Assembly (NCBI GenBank): GCA_045657665.1
Contig: JAZOTN010000033.1
Coordinates: 1 to 64,000, forward strand
Direction: 5' to 3'
Length of the DNA stretch: 64,000 bases
DNA from: RUG12461 sp045657665
GTDB taxonomy: Bacteria; Bacillota; Clostridia; Lachnospirales; Lachnospiraceae
In this document: in pieces, positions 7,542 through 15,087 of the stretch
Layout: every line of letters begins with the position of its first letter
How positions within the stretch are numbered: the stretch's first letter is position 1
The notes under the pieces: model-generated
The model's database searches: none
What the model saw: the letters and a program-made list of their open reading frames with translations, nothing else
Told to the model about the DNA's origin: nothing
Translations under genes and position numbers: made by a program

Positions 7542-8831
7542 ATGGCAAAAGGATCTGTAAGAAAAAAAGGAAAAAAGTGGTACTACCGCTTCTATGTCGA
7601 GGATGCAAGCGGAAATCTGGTACAGAAGGAGTTCACCGGTACTGAAAGCAAAAGTGAAACGGAAAAGCTCTTGAGACAGGCAATGGAGGACTACGAAGAA
7701 AAGAAATTCATTGCCAAAGCAGAAAACACCACACTCGGCGATTTGCTTGATGTGTGGGCTGAGGAAGACTTAAAGACCGGGTCACTAAGCAACGGCACTG
7801 TAGAAAACTATCTCCAGACTATCCAGAGAATCAAGAAGCATCCGATTAGCAAGCGGAAACTAAAAACAATCACATCGGATCACCTGCAAAAGTTCATGGA
7901 TCTGCTGGTGTTCGGAGGAACCGAAGGCGATTTTACATCAAACGGCTTCTCCAAGAACTATATGAGATCTTACTCGGCGGTACTGCACGGAGCATTCCGG
8001 TTCGCAGTATTTCCAAAGCAGCTCATAACATTCAATCCAATGGATTATGTGGTGATACACAGCAACGTGACTGATACGGAACTGTTTGCGGACGACGATG
8101 AATCACCGGAGACTACCAAGCCTCTGACCCCTGAGGAATATCAAAAGCTCATAGATTTCTTAGGAAAAAGAAGCAAGGATGCCATCCTACCGGTTCAGAT
8201 AGCATACTTCACAGGACTTCGCATCGGAGAAGTTGCGGGGCTTACCTGGCAGGACATCAACCTGGATGAACAGTATCTCACAGTACGCAGGAGTATCCGA
8301 TACAACGGAGCAAGGCACACCACAGAGATCGGGCCAACCAAACGAGGAAAGGTTCGTATCGTAGATTTCGGAGATACACTTACCGAAATTCTGAAAAAAG
8401 CCAAGAAAGAACAGCATAAAAACAGACTCCGTTATGGCAAACTGTATCATCACAATTACTACCGCGAAGTCAAAGAAAAGAATCGCATCCACTACGAATT
8501 CTACCATTTAAGCGGTGAGGATATTATTCCACCCGATTATCAGGAAATCGACTTCGTATGTAAGCGGGAAGACGGAAGCCTCGAAACACCTGCCACCATC
8601 TCAGATGCCTGCAGGTCAGCATCCAAGCATGTACCGGAACTGGAAGGATTTCACTTCCATATGCTCCGCCACACTTACACAACAAACATGCTGACAAACG
8701 GAGCCATGCCGAAGGATGTGCAGGAAATGCTCGGTCACTCGGATGTAAGTACCACAATGAACATATACGCCCACGGTTCAAGAGAATCCAAGAAAAGCAG
8801 TGCAAAACTCTTGGACAAAGTAATCGGATAA
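7542..8831 (+). CDS. int: Tyrosine integrase of the mobile element
   Basis: 429 residues. I chose the ATG at 7542, with GGAG seven bases upstream; an in-frame ATG at 7524 lacks a good site. Residues ~1-60 resemble an arm-binding domain with the KGSVRKKGKKWYYRFYV start common in Tn916-type integrases. Residues ~65-180 are the SAM-like core-binding domain. The catalytic domain carries Arg227 (TGLRIGE), His373-x-x-Arg376 (HMLRHTY), His399 (GHSDVS) and nucleophile Tyr409 (NIYAH). All catalytic residues are present, so it is probably active. It would integrate and excise the element together with the Xis-type protein. Confidence 0.93.
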   Translation: MAKGSVRKKGKKWYYRFYVEDASGNLVQKEFTGTESKSETEKLLRQAMEDYEEKKFIAKAENTTLGDLLDVWAEEDLKTGSLSNGTVENYLQTIQRIKKHPISKRKLKTITSDHLQKFMDLLVFGGTEGDFTSNGFSKNYMRSYSAVLHGAFRFAVFPKQLITFNPMDYVVIHSNVTDTELFADDDESPETTKPLTPEEYQKLIDFLGKRSKDAILPVQIAYFTGLRIGEVAGLTWQDINLDEQYLTVRRSIRYNGARHTTEIGPTKRGKVRIVDFGDTLTEILKKAKKEQHKNRLRYGKLYHHNYYREVKEKNRIHYEFYHLSGEDIIPPDYQEIDFVCKREDGSLETPATISDACRSASKHVPELEGFHFHMLRHTYTTNMLTNGAMPKDVQEMLGHSDVSTTMNIYAHGSRESKKSSAKLLDKVIG

Positions 8832-8836
8832 AAAAG

Positions 8837-8929
8837 TTTCCCTTGTATCTACCTCATAAGGGCAAAAACAAGGGAAAACCGTAATCCAATCACTATATAA
8901 AGGCTCACAAGCCTTGTAAATAAGGGAAA
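8837..8929. other. Hairpin and repeat cluster after the integrase (possible att/arm sites)
   Basis: Directly after the integrase stop lies a 10-bp perfect inverted repeat, TTTCCCTTGT (8837-8846) and ACAAGGGAAA (8868-8877), with a 21-nt loop. A second hairpin AAGGCT-CACA-AGCCTT follows (8900-8915), and another AAGGGAAA at 8922-8929. Element ends and integrase arm sites are commonly next to int. A terminator is an alternative for the first hairpin, although no T-run follows it. The matching left end was not found. The rest of 8930-9070 shows nothing recognisable. Confidence 0.4.
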
Positions 8930-9072
8930 GTTAGCAAATCAGTTAGACAAACTCCGATTTGTATTATTCTATCATGAGCACTATCATATATCATAATATT
9001 TTTCAGATATTGTTGCCATTTTCCTTCGTATATCTTTATAGAGGGACAGGTACAAATGTGATGCCAAAAACC

Positions 9073-9189
9073 TGGCAAAATAGATATTTTACTCCCCAAA
9101 TATCCAAGTATAATGGATAATTAGCTGAAAGAAAATATTGGCAAAACGGATAAAAATGCATATAATAATCTTGGCAGAACGGATATTTT
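9073..9189 (+). repeat. Three direct repeats before the DUF4143 ATPase gene
   Basis: Three 18-bp copies, consensus TGGCARAAYGGATATTTT, lie at 9073-9090, 9139-9156 and 9172-9189, all in the same orientation within 150 bp of the ATPase start. A partial copy (AATGGATAA) lies near 9112-9120. An inverted TGCCA/TGGCA pair overlaps the first copy, and TTTGCCAGGAGG provides the ribosome binding site. Operator or recombination sites are possible. Confidence 0.65.
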
Positions 9190-9216
9190 TGATTTGTATT
9201 TGCCAGGAGGTGCATA

Positions 9217-10560
9217 ATGGCAGTGTTTAAAAGAAAACTATATGGCAAGTTGCTTGAATGGAAGACCAAGTATGCCGGACGGTATGCGATACTTGTGGAA
9301 GGTGCCAGACGTGTGGGGAAAAGTACTCTGGTAGAGGAATTTGCCAAAAATGAATATAAATCCTACATATTGATAGATTTTTCAGAAGCATCGAAGGATA
9401 TCAAGGACTGCTTTGACGATATAGCGGATCTGGACAGATTTTTTCTTAGGCTTCAGACAATTACAGGCATACAGCTTATAAATAGAGCTTCAGTTATTAT
9501 TTTTGATGAGGTTCAGCTATATCCTAGGGCAAGGCAGGCTATTAAGTATCTGGTAGCTGATGGAAGATATGATTACATAGAGACTGGATCTCTGATATCA
9601 ATTAAGAAAAATGTAAAGGATATTCTGATTCCTTCAGAAGAGATGAAACTTAAATTGTATCCGCTGGATTATGAGGAGTTTTTGTGGGCAACTGGGAATG
9701 AAACATATAGATTGTTAAAAGATTTCTATGACAAAAAGACACCGATTGGTAATTCTGTAAACAGAAAACTGATGCGTGACTTCAGAATGTACATGGCAGT
9801 GGGCGGAATGCCCCAAGCTGTACAGGCTTATCTTGAAAAAAAGAGTTTTAGAGAGATAGATGAAGTTAAGCGAAACATCATTCGGCTTTATGAGGATGAC
9901 TTTAGGAAAATAGATGCCTCAGGTCTTTCTTCGAGAATATATAAGGATGTGCCTTCACAGTTGTCGCAGAATAAAAAGCGTTATGTAATTTCCAGTGCTA
10001 CGGGTAAAAAGACTCAGAAGAGGGATTTGGAGAGATTGTATGATGTGATCGATTCTCAGACAGTACTAGTATCATACAATACAACAAAGCCTGATATAAG
10101 TTTATCCAGCACAAAGGACTTAGACAGTTATAAACTCTATATTGCAGATACAGGCCTATTTGTAACACTTATGTTTATTGACAGACCTGTAGCAGAGAAT
10201 ATACTATATGAAAAACTACTATCGGATAAGTTGCCTGCTAACCTGGGTTATCTGTATGAAAATGTGGCTGCTCAGATGATTGCGGCTTCCGGTAGAGAAC
10301 TGTGCTATCACACATGGCTAAAGGATGGAAGTACGCATTATTATGAAATGGATTTTTTGATAGGGCAGAAACAAAAAGTAGTTCCAATCGAGATAAAATC
10401 ATCAGCAACCACTTCACATAAGTCTATTGATGTTTTTTGCGAAAAATATTCTAAAATAACTTCCAGGCCTTATATCTTTTCGCAGAAAGATATTTCTAAT
10501 GATGGACAGACTTTGTTCATGCCAATTTATATGTTGCCTTTTTTATTGGAAGAGCAATGA
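9217..10560 (+). CDS. AAA-family ATPase with DUF4143 C-terminal domain
   Basis: 447 residues, start ATG behind CCAGGAGG. The N-terminal ATPase has the P-loop GARRVGKSTL (~29-38) and Walker B IIFDEVQ (~95), as in the archaeal-type AAA_14 family. The C-terminal DUF4143 region includes a helix with the GLSSRIYKDVPSQLSQNKKRY segment and an endonuclease-like fold remnant, YEMDFLIG ... PIEIKSS (~385-405). These proteins are abundant in anaerobes and often sit near mobile elements. Their molecular role is not established. It stands alone between the integrase region and the element remnants, behind three direct repeats. Confidence 0.88.
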   Translation: MAVFKRKLYGKLLEWKTKYAGRYAILVEGARRVGKSTLVEEFAKNEYKSYILIDFSEASKDIKDCFDDIADLDRFFLRLQTITGIQLINRASVIIFDEVQLYPRARQAIKYLVADGRYDYIETGSLISIKKNVKDILIPSEEMKLKLYPLDYEEFLWATGNETYRLLKDFYDKKTPIGNSVNRKLMRDFRMYMAVGGMPQAVQAYLEKKSFREIDEVKRNIIRLYEDDFRKIDASGLSSRIYKDVPSQLSQNKKRYVISSATGKKTQKRDLERLYDVIDSQTVLVSYNTTKPDISLSSTKDLDSYKLYIADTGLFVTLMFIDRPVAENILYEKLLSDKLPANLGYLYENVAAQMIAASGRELCYHTWLKDGSTHYYEMDFLIGQKQKVVPIEIKSSATTSHKSIDVFCEKYSKITSRPYIFSQKDISNDGQTLFMPIYMLPFLLEEQ

Positions 10561-10645
10561 CTATTGATGATCTATAGGATACGGGCAGAAATAGCAAGTG
10601 AAATTATTGAATGTTTGGAAATGAATTGCAGGGGGGACATGTTTA

Positions 10646-10731
10646 ATGGATGAGGATATAAAAAATGCGCCGTTAAGCGAAAAATATACATTGTCGGTTG
10701 AGGAAGCAGCTGCATATTTTGGGATAGGACA
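10646..10731 (+). pseudogene. Truncated Tn916-type excisionase remnant
   Basis: An ATG at 10646 opens a frame whose first 28 codons match the start of Tn916/Tn1549-type excisionases, including LSEKYTLSVEEAAAYFGIG. The similarity stops abruptly at about 10731. The frame then continues with unrelated residues into a stop near 10822. The remainder of the HTH/wing is missing. It is a relic of a different conjugative element, joined to the fragment that follows. Confidence 0.7.
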
Positions 10732-10740
10732 CTCCAGGAT

Positions 10741-11124
10741 GTGGAGGCAATGCTTAATAATCCTTCGGATAAAGGTTATTTCAAGCCTGCATCTTCCGAT
10801 TATCTGTATGTGGTGGAATATGTGAATGAAATGGATAGCAGGATCATCCTGGCTTCATTTGATGAGAGCGGAAAGCTGATTCAGTCTGTGACCAGAGAAG
10901 AGCGGAAGGACGAGAACGCCTTCATGAATTATGAAATCCAGGAATACCAGTCGCTTTCATCGGATAAGAAGGTGCTGTATCTTGATGATTATGCGTTCTT
11001 CGAAGCAGAAGGAGATGCTTCATATACGGACAGGACTAAAGAGCAGTATTTGGAAGAATTGGAACTGGAATATGAATATAATTTTGAATCTACGTTGCAG
11101 ATTGTAGAAGGGAACGAAGGCTGA
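10741..11124 (+). CDS. Unknown acidic protein, probably a C-terminal fragment
   Basis: 127 codons are open from a GTG at 10741; in the same frame the sequence is open back to 10702. The product is acidic and looks like an intact domain: EAMLNNPSDKGYFKPAS, then strands VVEYVNEMDSRIILASFD, and a Glu/Tyr-rich tail. There is no proper ribosome binding site, and the frame begins exactly where the excisionase remnant breaks off. I read it as the C-terminal part of a larger gene that lost its start by recombination. No family recognised. Confidence 0.45.
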   Translation: MEAMLNNPSDKGYFKPASSDYLYVVEYVNEMDSRIILASFDESGKLIQSVTREERKDENAFMNYEIQEYQSLSSDKKVLYLDDYAFFEAEGDASYTDRTKEQYLEELELEYEYNFESTLQIVEGNEG

Positions 11125-11205
11125 TAAAAATAACGATTTTTTGCCAGACCCGGAATTTGTTCGCATCAGTTATAGAAGAGGATAGGGCAATCTCGAACAG
11201 TACCT

Positions 11206-11856
11206 ATGAGAAATAAGAAAATACCTGCAATCATCTTTAATTTCGCGATCTTCGTAATGACGGTTTTCGGATATGCTTATTCACTGCTTCATCCGGAAGA
11301 CAGCCGGCTGCCCAGCGAAGGGCTGTTAGATCTAAGGTATTTTACTACGCTTTCCAACTTTTTCGCCGGAGCGGTATCATTGCCTGCTTTGATCTGGATA
11401 GTCAAAAACAAAGAAAAACCCGGGCTTCCAACCGTTCTTTCCAGATTGAAGCTCATGTCCGGTGCAGCGGTTATGGTGACTTTCCTCACCGTCTTATGTT
11501 TCCTTGGACCGATGTTCGGTTTTGAAAAACTATATACAGGATCAAATTTCCTTTATCATCTTGTAATTCCGCTGGTAGCGATGGCGGATTATTGTTTCAT
11601 TGAGAAGATGGGAAAAGTTCCGTTTCGGGATACCTTCTTTGCCACGATACCGGTTCTTCTTTATGGAACGGTATATCTTTTGAATATCGCGATCAATGGT
11701 GTGGGAGAATGGCCATACGGGAATGACTGGTATGGTTTTACCTCATGGGGAGCTCCCATAACATCCGGAATTTTTGCCGGGATCATACTGATCTCCTGGA
11801 TTGTGGCGGTTGTAATGCGTGGGCTTTATACAAGACGGTACCGGGATCCTGCATGA
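11206..11856 (+). CDS. Integral membrane protein (Pr6Pr/FAR-17a-like)
   Basis: 216 residues with six to seven predicted membrane helices. The order of features resembles Pr6Pr-type proteins: a first helix with FGYAYSLL, LRYFTTLSNFFAG, then NFLYHLVIPLVAMADY, YGTVYLLNI and a WPYGNDWYGF loop before the last helix. The family is related to eukaryotic FAR-17a/AIG1 proteins, but no function is established in bacteria. No strong ribosome binding site is visible before the ATG. It is a single gene, followed by a bidirectional hairpin terminator shared with the convergent acyltransferase. Confidence 0.75.
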   Translation: MRNKKIPAIIFNFAIFVMTVFGYAYSLLHPEDSRLPSEGLLDLRYFTTLSNFFAGAVSLPALIWIVKNKEKPGLPTVLSRLKLMSGAAVMVTFLTVLCFLGPMFGFEKLYTGSNFLYHLVIPLVAMADYCFIEKMGKVPFRDTFFATIPVLLYGTVYLLNIAINGVGEWPYGNDWYGFTSWGAPITSGIFAGIILISWIVAVVMRGLYTRRYRDPA

Positions 11857-11861
11857 AGAGT

Positions 11862-11887
11862 AAGAGCCTTCCTACAGGAGGGCTCTT
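11862..11887. terminator. Bidirectional hairpin terminator
   Basis: AAGAGCC (11862-11868) pairs with GGCTCTT (11881-11887), with CCT/AGG pairing inside the loop and a T-rich edge. It lies between the convergent genes ending at 11856 and 11872 and could serve both. Confidence 0.6.
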
Positions 11888-13161
11888 TCGCTGTGTTTTG
11901 GAGCGGACCGTTCCCGGGTGATTTCAAGTACAGCGGTTTTTTCGGGTTCTTCTTTCGGTGTCAGGTTTGTCTCCGCGGCACGGTATCCCATGAATGCGCA
12001 GCCGAGGGCGATCGCGGCCAAGACAAGCGCACAGGCAAACCAGCGTCCTTTTCCCCAGACGGAAGGATCTTTGGAATACTTTCCCGTGATGATATCCGCG
12101 AACACATATCTGAGGATGCAAAGCACCGAGACGCTGATCAGGATCAGGACGCTTTGGGCGACGACAGTGGCAGAGGGCTCCTCGGGGTAGCGAGTGGGGA
12201 GGCCTGCGATTATGCAGATGATCCAGAAGAAGAACATATGATAGAGATAGATCAGCAGAGAATGGGATCCGAGCCACGACAGTTCTTTGATGCGCATCCC
12301 GGTCTGCTCGATTTTTTTGCAGAGAATGGTAAGACCCCAGATGGTAAGAAGAGACGCCGCAATGCAAAGCAGCATATTCACAACCTCATTCTGAGGAAAG
12401 TTTCCGCGATACATATCGCGATTTTCTGCCTGCAGTAAAGCGATCACTATACCGCCTGCCAGTGCCGGAATCGAAAGCACCCATTCCTTCGCGCCGGAGA
12501 GCTTTTCGCTCTCAAACAGATGATAATTTCCGGCAAAGGCGCCGAGCACCATGAACGCGGTCCAGAAGGGAACCATCTGCAGGTTGTAAGGAAGGTCGAT
12601 GGCAAAGGCACGCAAAATGCCTGTGACAGCAAACAGGATAGCGGCCGTAAGGATTGTTTTTCCTTTGGATTTGATGACGTGATCCACGATGAGTAAAAAT
12701 AGGATGCTGGCAAGCATCATGATCACGAGGAACCAGAAATCCGCAAGGAAGAGATAGCGTTTACCAAGATGATAGTATTCCCACTGAAACCAGTCCTGGA
12801 TCGTACGATTCCAGATACAGCCGCCATAGAAGTTACGGAGGCAGTAGAAGGTCTCTGCTACCGGCGCGCTGCCGGACGCAACAAGGTAAACTGTACCCAC
12901 CGCCCAGAAAAACAGGGAATACTTGAAGAAAGGCACAAGCAGTGTTTTCGCGCGGTTCTTTAAGTTTTCTGCGAGACTCTTTTTTCCCGGCTTGTGGAAA
13001 TAGCCGGAGAAGAAAAAGAATGCGGTCAGCGCAATCTCAATGGTGTGATTAAAGAAACTCTTTACCGGACAGGGCGCAAGGAGGTGAAAGAACAGCACCT
13101 GAATGATGGCGATCCCTTTGGCCATGTCGATAAATTGAAGTCGTTTTGCTTCCTGACTCAT
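11872..13161 (-). CDS. Membrane acyltransferase, acyltransferase_3 family
   Basis: 429 residues, ATG behind AAGGAGAG. The N-terminus has the family pattern RLQFIDMAKGIAIIQVLFFH followed by FFFFSGYFH, and there are about ten membrane segments. The histidine and Arg-rich cytoplasmic patches are as in OatA/WecH-type O-acetyltransferases, which modify extracellular sugars or peptidoglycan. The C-terminal ~40 residues are a charged cytoplasmic tail. There is no SGNH esterase domain. Monocistronic. Substrate unknown. Confidence 0.85.
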   Translation of the reverse strand: MSQEAKRLQFIDMAKGIAIIQVLFFHLLAPCPVKSFFNHTIEIALTAFFFFSGYFHKPGKKSLAENLKNRAKTLLVPFFKYSLFFWAVGTVYLVASGSAPVAETFYCLRNFYGGCIWNRTIQDWFQWEYYHLGKRYLFLADFWFLVIMMLASILFLLIVDHVIKSKGKTILTAAILFAVTGILRAFAIDLPYNLQMVPFWTAFMVLGAFAGNYHLFESEKLSGAKEWVLSIPALAGGIVIALLQAENRDMYRGNFPQNEVVNMLLCIAASLLTIWGLTILCKKIEQTGMRIKELSWLGSHSLLIYLYHMFFFWIICIIAGLPTRYPEEPSATVVAQSVLILISVSVLCILRYVFADIITGKYSKDPSVWGKGRWFACALVLAAIALGCAFMGYRAAETNLTPKEEPEKTAVLEITRERSAPKHSERALL

Positions 13162-13274
13162 TATTGGACTCTCCTTTTTTTCATTGAGATTTTCTGCTCA
13201 TGGGATCAGTATATCATAAAATGACAGTAATAGTCGGATGGAAAAAGAGAACCAATGTTTTCTGCAAAAAAATG

Positions 13275-13303
13275 TTGCCCTCATGCCGGATTCATCGTAT
13301 AAG
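13275..13303 (+). promoter_or_regulatory. Promoter of the double-glycine peptide gene
   Basis: TTGCCC (13275-13280) and TATAAG (13298-13303) are separated by 17 bp, a fair sigma-70 match. It lies 60 bp before the small peptide gene. No special operator is visible. Confidence 0.5.
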
Positions 13304-13362
13304 TAAATAGAAGCAATTGCAGAAGGGACTCTTACTGATGATTAGTGAAGAGGAGATCAAAA

Positions 13363-13536
13363 ATGGGAAGTGAAGAAAAAAAATCAAACGTGACGGAAGA
13401 AATAGAGGCAACAAAAAAGACGACAGGAAGTCTGGATGACCAGAAACTGGAGCAGGTTTCCGGAGGGACGGATGCCAGTGCCTGCTCTGGTTATTTGCCG
13501 CAGGCCGGGATTCCGACAAAAAGAGGGATCTGGTAA
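13363..13536 (+). CDS. Double-glycine leader peptide (candidate exported peptide precursor)
   Basis: 57 residues; ATG behind GAGGAG, with its own promoter. The first 35 residues are a charged leader ending in LDDQKLEQVSGG, a textbook double-glycine site with hydrophobic residues at -12, -7 and -4. This is the motif recognised by C39-peptidase ABC exporters. The predicted mature part is 22 residues, starting TDASACSGY and ending PTKRGIW, with one Cys. A matching C39 exporter is encoded in the same window (22797-24995). No RiPP-modifying enzyme is adjacent, so the product could be an unmodified bacteriocin or signal peptide. Role inferred. Confidence 0.75.
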   Translation: MGSEEKKSNVTEEIEATKKTTGSLDDQKLEQVSGGTDASACSGYLPQAGIPTKRGIW

Positions 13537-13558
13537 TAGAGAGTAATGAAGAAGCCGT

Positions 13559-14005
13559 CTACAACATACTGTCATCCAGGAGAATCGTAAAGGGTCCCTC
13601 GTTTACGAGGGATACTTTCATGTCTGCGCCGAAAATCCCTGTCTCTACTACGTAATTTTCTTTCCGGCATTGCTCGATAATATAATGATAAAGCCGCTCG
13701 GCTTCCCCGGGACTACCGGCATCCGTAAAGCTGGGACGGTTTCCCTTTCTGCAGTCCGCATATAGTGTGAACTGAGAAACCAAAAGCAGCTCGCCACCGA
13801 CATCATTCAGGGAACGGTTGGTTTTCCCGTTGTCGTCCGCAAAGATCCGAAGACCCAGCATCTTTTTAATCATTTTATCTGCGACTGATTCATTATCCTC
13901 TTTTCCGATACCGATGAAAACCAGAAATCCTTTTCCGATCTTTCCGACTATATGATTCTCTGTTTCAACCTCCGCAGAGGAACAAACCTGTATTACAAAC
14001 CTCAT
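13559..14005 (-). CDS. dtd: D-aminoacyl-tRNA deacylase
   Basis: 148 residues, full length for the family. The enzyme hydrolyses D-amino acids (for example D-Tyr) from tRNA. Motifs: MRFVIQVCSSAEVE at the N-terminus, GLRIFADDNGKTNRSL, the catalytic-site SQFTLYADCRKGNRPSF, and the cross-subunit NEGPFTILLDD, which takes the place of the usual NxGPVT Gly-cisPro motif. Transcribed after nudC with a 22-bp gap, so probably co-transcribed. It converges with the GG-leader peptide gene. Confidence 0.95.
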   Translation of the reverse strand: MRFVIQVCSSAEVETENHIVGKIGKGFLVFIGIGKEDNESVADKMIKKMLGLRIFADDNGKTNRSLNDVGGELLLVSQFTLYADCRKGNRPSFTDAGSPGEAERLYHYIIEQCRKENYVVETGIFGADMKVSLVNEGPFTILLDDSML

Positions 14006-14027
14006 GGTTTTTCTCCGATTTCTTTTG

Positions 14028-14846
14028 TTATAGTTTATTCTCCTTAAACATCCGCATCATCTCGTTTGTCAGGCTCAGATTGTTGGGCTGCAGCACGATC
14101 TCTTCACGAGGAACCCACGCCGCGTATTGAAGCTCGTTTTCATCCATGGTGATCGGATCGTCGCCGTCCGCTTCGCAATAGAATCCGACTAAAATATCCT
14201 GCGCCATTCCCCAGGGCTGTGATTTGTAATAGCGGATGTTCTTTACTTTAATGCCGGTTTCTTCCATCACTTCCCTGGCGACTGTTTCTTCCAACGTTTC
14301 CCCTATTTCCGTGAAGCCCGCGATGAGCGCATTCTTGCTGTATCCGGTTTTGTATCTGGTGATCAGCAGGGAATCGCCTTTTGTCACACCAATGATGACG
14401 GCGGGATTGATCCTTGGGTAGTTTACATTGCCGCATGCCGGGCATCTCAGTGCTCGTTCTTTTTTGTCCGGGATCAGTTTTTTGGCACATCTGCCGCAGA
14501 ATACATGGTCTGAATACCACTTCCACAGATGATATGCCGTGAAGATGGCAAATACTTCTTTTCCTTCGAAGCAGTCCCTTGCTTCACGAATGGTGTAATA
14601 CTGAAAACCTTCTTTTTGAAACACTTCGTTCCCGAGTGCAAGAAAGAACTTTGTCTCATCCAAAGAGAAAAGATAGATCGTATCACGTCCTTTTCCGTCG
14701 CTTCCGGAAGGGAATACGGTTTTTCCTTCGCATTGCTGCAAAAGGATCTTTCCTTCTGTATCAAAGAAGAACAGTGTATCCTGGTCTGTGATCGTATCGG
14801 GGATGTATTCATTTTTCAGTTTGCTTGGATAGATGTCCTGGATCAT
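14028..14846 (-). CDS. nudC: NAD(H) pyrophosphatase / RNA decapping Nudix hydrolase
   Basis: 272 residues from the ATG at 14846 (GGAG six bases upstream). A longer frame reaching 14975 exists, but its extra 43 codons translate a REP-like repeat and do not look like the family. The zinc ribbon uses FCGRCAKKLI and RCPACGNVNYPRINP (four Cys). The Nudix box follows as GFTEIGETLEETVAREVMEETGI. The SQPWGMAQ motif marks the NudC subgroup, which splits NADH to NMNH and AMP and removes NAD caps from RNA. It is followed by dtd on the same strand. Confidence 0.93.
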   Translation of the reverse strand: MIQDIYPSKLKNEYIPDTITDQDTLFFFDTEGKILLQQCEGKTVFPSGSDGKGRDTIYLFSLDETKFFLALGNEVFQKEGFQYYTIREARDCFEGKEVFAIFTAYHLWKWYSDHVFCGRCAKKLIPDKKERALRCPACGNVNYPRINPAVIIGVTKGDSLLITRYKTGYSKNALIAGFTEIGETLEETVAREVMEETGIKVKNIRYYKSQPWGMAQDILVGFYCEADGDDPITMDENELQYAAWVPREEIVLQPNNLSLTNEMMRMFKENKL

Positions 14847-14856
14847 AAGATACTCC

Positions 14857-14950
14857 GGGGAGACAGGGGACGGTTCTGTGTCTCCTTCATATAATATACG
14901 AAATAATACCGGCTGTTGCAAGGGAGACACAAAGCCGCTTCCCTGTCTTC
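14857..14950. repeat. REP-like inverted repeat pair before nudC
   Basis: One arm (14857-14886) contains GGGGACGGTTCTGTGTCTCC. A degenerate inverted arm (14921-14950) reads GGGAGACACAAAGCCGCTTC and onward. The first matches perfectly the core of the hairpin at 17376-17422. Such GGGGACGGTTCTGTGTCTC elements recur in many clostridial genomes. It lies in the nudC 5' region and extends the nudC frame artificially. Confidence 0.7.
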
Positions 14951-15087
14951 GCTCATTTTCTGCTGTTTTTCCCATGATATAAATTTTTTACCTTTTGCGG
15001 TTAAGGAAATCTCAAGTCGGGTCGATAATAAAATTGCAACCAAGAAGAGACACTTAAACAAGCCAAAAAGACTTGAGAGGAAAAAAG

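Noticed and set aside
8832..9216. tRNA gene as integration target next to int
   Set aside because: No cloverleaf or TTCGA-type T-loop was found; only hairpins and direct repeats are visible.
14847..14975. N-terminal extension of nudC
   Set aside because: The extra codons translate a REP-like repeat pair; a proper ATG with GGAG lies at 14846 and matches the family start.
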